A stretch of DNA of 64,000 bases from Cruorifilaria tuberocauda (taxonomy: Eukaryota > Nematoda > Chromadorea > Rhabditida > Onchocercidae): NCBI GenBank assembly GCA_013365365.1, contig JABVXU010000282.1, forward strand, positions 1 through 64,000, read 5' to 3'. Positions 61,001 to 64,000 of this stretch are shown here, piece after piece. Both the position numbers and the translations under genes were made by a program. The notes beneath the pieces were generated by a model. The model had not been told where the DNA came from. It was given only the letters and a program-made list of their open reading frames with translations, and did no database searches. Numbering within the stretch: the first letter of the stretch is position 1; each line of letters starts with the position of its first letter.

Positions 61001-64000
61001 AATCATATAACTATTACGGTAGCACGCTTATTTCTCGGTTGATTTGTTTAGCTTTTTTATTGATGAAATCAATAGAATCATTTAAAAATTGAGATCTCAT
61101 GAACCCTGGCTTTTGTGATAATTTTTTGCTATCGATATTGAAATTCCCTGATTCACATTTCGATCAATTTCTGCTAGTTTTGATCAGGTTTTATTTGTGG
61201 TAATAATTTATATCTACCGAGTTAGCAGAACTTGTAAGACATAGTTAAGCATTATAGTTGGTAAAGCATTATCGATACAGTTTGACAAACGGGGATAAAA
61301 TCTTAAGGATTGAATATTCTGATAAGTTGAAGAAGCAACTGCAAATTTTTCTAATGATATAAGTGAAAATCCAAAAGTAATTTGAAATTTTTGAAAGTCC
61401 GAAAGTAATTTGAATTTTTCATTTTGGAATTTGGAGGAAATTTAGATATTTCTTGGAATCATCCTTGAAAACTCCAAAATTTTCGGAATATCTCCGAGAA
61501 TTCTAACGTTTTTACTAGTGGTTTGTGAAAAGTTGTTCGAGAAAGTTTTATGAATGCATTTCAGGAACTTTGAACGATCTTCGGACTAGATTTTCTAACT
61601 AGAAAAGCTGCTAACCTTCGCACTTGCTGCTTATAAAAATGGAAAAAAAGATACAAAGAAACAGGTGTGAACTGTGAAGCGAAAATAAATCGATGAGCAA
61701 AGTAATATTTAAAAGTTCATAGTCAATGATTAAAAAAATTCTTGCAGCTGCTTGGCTTACTTTAAATTTAAAAAGTATGCACCATAATGTCATGTCAATT
61801 CGTTGATCAATGGTGAACGGCGAACGATGATAAAGCATGTTAATGTATTTTATTACTTACCAAATTTCTAATAATTTTCAACTCTAAAAGGTCATTAAGT
61901 AAATATAGATTGGATCTCGAACTCAAATTTGGCTATAAGAAATTTGAAAAAAAAAACCAATACTAACATATATCAATAAAACCTTTCAATCTATCAATAA
62001 CATTGCATAATACGAGGTAAGACACATTTAATTCACTCACTGAAACTTATAAAGATGAATAAAACTAAACTTTTCTCCGTTGCAAAATTTAAGTTTTTTT
62101 GAATCGTTCAATGGATTAAACCAAGTGATGAATTTAAGTCTAATCTTCGAGAATGATATCTTTATGAAGAAACTCTTATCTTCCATACTTCCATCAAAGA
62201 TCATTTATTATCATGATTTTCATCCCAATGAATAAGATAGGTTATATGAAGCTATTGATAGCATTGATATCGCATATCTTATTGGCCTTTCTCTATAAAA
62301 ATATTTGATGAAACACTTGAAAATTTTTCACCGATAAAAATTATATACATATATGTGAGATATGTGATCAGCGTTATCATTCGTTTCATTATCTATCATT
62401 TCATTTAAAAAAATTTGATTAAATGAGGAAAATTACATTAAAAAAATTGCATAAAAATATATAGTTTTACAGTGTGTAATCCTTTATGAATGTTGCAAAA
62501 GCTAAAAATTCTCTTTGCGATTTTAATTAGATATTTATGAAAGAGTTGAAGAGAAGAAAAACTTTTTCCTGTTGCTTGATGGTTGATAAAAACGATAAGA
62601 AATTAGAAGAGAAAGAACGATAGTTGGTAATGTGATCCGATAGGGTTCAGATAACTACTGCTCTCGAGCGAATGAGCAAGAAAAAAAGAGTTAACCAAGT
62701 TCAATTCAATTTTGTTCACTTTAATTTTTTAAAGTTCATCTTTCTTCCTACATGTATAAAGATAGAATATCCAACATGACTAAACAATTCTTTCGTTTTC
62801 ATTTTTTTCCTCTTTTTTATTTTTAATAAAATTAAAATTTGATTATATTTTCTGATGATGAGATCAAGCATACTTTTAGTCATCAATTATTAATTATGTT
62901 AAAATAAACAAGCATGTAGCTGATTTTAATCATTGTTTTTGAGCGAAAACAAAAAGAATGTTCATTTATTGCTATTGATGAAGTTTTATTGTTATTCTTA
63001 TAAAAGTATTTTGAAATTTTGGTAATTATTAAATCTTTTAGAATGCATGATTTGTTAAGTATCATATTATTAATTTATGAGAAATTGATCAAGATGAAGT
63101 GGAATTATTCCCCAGATACTATCTAATCATTTCTGATTCCATGATTTTTTCACCTTTTAATTGTACTCTTAATCGCATCACTCTCTCTTCCCCTCTCTCC
63201 CCCTGTCTTTTTTCCTCTTTTTTTTCTTTCTTTAAATCAAATGAGATGTTCAGAAAAGAGGCAAGGAAAAAATTGAAAAAAAAAAATTGAAGCAAATTTG
63301 GATATTAATGAGGATGAAAGGCAATAAGTGAAAACTAAGCAATCATTAACCAAATAACAGAAAATTGTCAAAAAAATGCACTTAAGAGCATTTTTAAAAC
63401 TATTTCTTTATGTTTAAAATGAAAGAACTTTAAATTTAACTTTCGAGGAAATTTTTGAAATGATAAAAATGAAAATATATTTTTTCTCAGATAGAAAAAT
63501 CAATGAAAGGTATGCTTTTTCGAAATTCTGTAGGCTTTTTCTTTCTGTTTTGACAGTATTCTGACAACAATAATGTTACACTAATGATGGTACGGTGAAA
63601 TGCTCAAAGTGGAAAGAATAAATTGAGAAATGTAATATAAACTAAAAACTGAATATTTCTTGGAATTTGATATTTTATCAACCGGAAATTTACGTGGACG
63701 AAATTTCAGAAAGAATCACATTGAGATCAATTAGCAAAGTCCTTAACTTTATTTCCTTTTGATTTCTTGGCTTAGAGCAAAAAAAAAAATGCTTACATCA
63801 AATTTGCATATAATTTTTCTAGCATATGCTTAAATCTTCTGACCATACTTTTTCATCGCTATATATTTCTAGCTTAAATTAAATTTTATAAGCAAAAAAA
63901 AAGAGAATAGGAATGTAGTGGAAAATGAATAAGTTATAAATTTGAAGAATTTTTGACCAAAATGAAAAAATGAGAAAAAGTCATGCAAATTGATTAATAT

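Larger units (their letters stand above)
56365..64000. other. Large spacer upstream of hif-1, no gene seen
   Basis: About 7.6 kb of AT-rich DNA. The longest ORF (137 codons, plus strand, 60225-60638) is dominated by F, I, L, S, T and N and sits on a pyrimidine-rich strand; it is judged compositional. A 75-codon minus ORF at 61611-61838 is likewise unsupported. The stretch holds a diverged tandem repeat near 57.7-57.9 kb and CCGTAA/TTACGG inverted repeats at 58.05 and 60.96 kb. It would contain the hif-1 promoter. Confidence 0.5.

Noticed and set aside
1..64000. Search for CRISPR arrays, rRNA, tRNA and intact transposons
   Set aside because: The tandem arrays seen have no spacers of unique sequence, and no transposase, reverse transcriptase or long terminal repeat was recognised; the transposase-related fingers are in spliced host-type genes.

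Overview
The window looks like nuclear DNA from a nematode, most likely a filarial or other spirurid worm. The basis is AT-rich sequence, genes split by short-to-medium introns with TTTCAG/TTTTAG-type acceptors, and start codons preceded within about 10-60 bases by a bare splice acceptor (as expected for spliced-leader trans-splicing). Encoded proteins also resemble Caenorhabditis and other animal proteins. Species assignment is inference; no database was searched. All exon models were built by hand from splice signals plus phase matching and have no transcript support.

Layout. 1-247: ATT-rich simple repeat. 248-3726 (+): CNRIP1-like protein, 4 exons. 4659-6404 (-): small two-LIM-domain protein. 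6932-10024 (-): protein with a FLYWCH/WRKY-GCM1-like C2HxH finger. About 11630-12681 (-): BED-finger protein, 3' end unresolved. 12.7-17.3 kb: no gene seen; microsatellites and pyrimidine tracts. 17331-22436 (-): complete CDC20/Fizzy. 23831-26726 (-): Utp12-domain protein related to WDR43/Utp5 but without a WD40 propeller. 27.17-27.27 kb: a short exon-like island. 27926-28999 (+): small Ly-6-like cysteine-rich surface protein. 30495-35506 (-): complete alpha-1,6-fucosyltransferase (FUT8), 11 exons. 35.5-40.7 kb: no firm gene; tandem repeats. About 40770-41070: broken relic with a PIKK/ATM-FAT-like stretch. 41376-43856 (-): THUMP-domain RNA methyltransferase (THUMPD2/3 family) with one junction that does not keep phase. 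46147-56364 (-): complete HIF-1 alpha orthologue (bHLH, PAS-A, PAS-B and a recognisable oxygen-degradation motif). 56.4-64.0 kb: no gene seen.

Most genes lie on the minus strand and have trans-splice-like acceptors upstream of their starts. The BED-FLYWCH-LIM series, and possibly Utp12-CDC20, are arranged as nematode operons can be, but only the FLYWCH-LIM spacing (about 0.5 kb) is suggestive. The genes belong to unrelated processes: mitosis, ribosome biogenesis, N-glycan core fucosylation, RNA modification and hypoxia response. No mobile element with intact coding capacity, CRISPR array, tRNA or rRNA was recognised.
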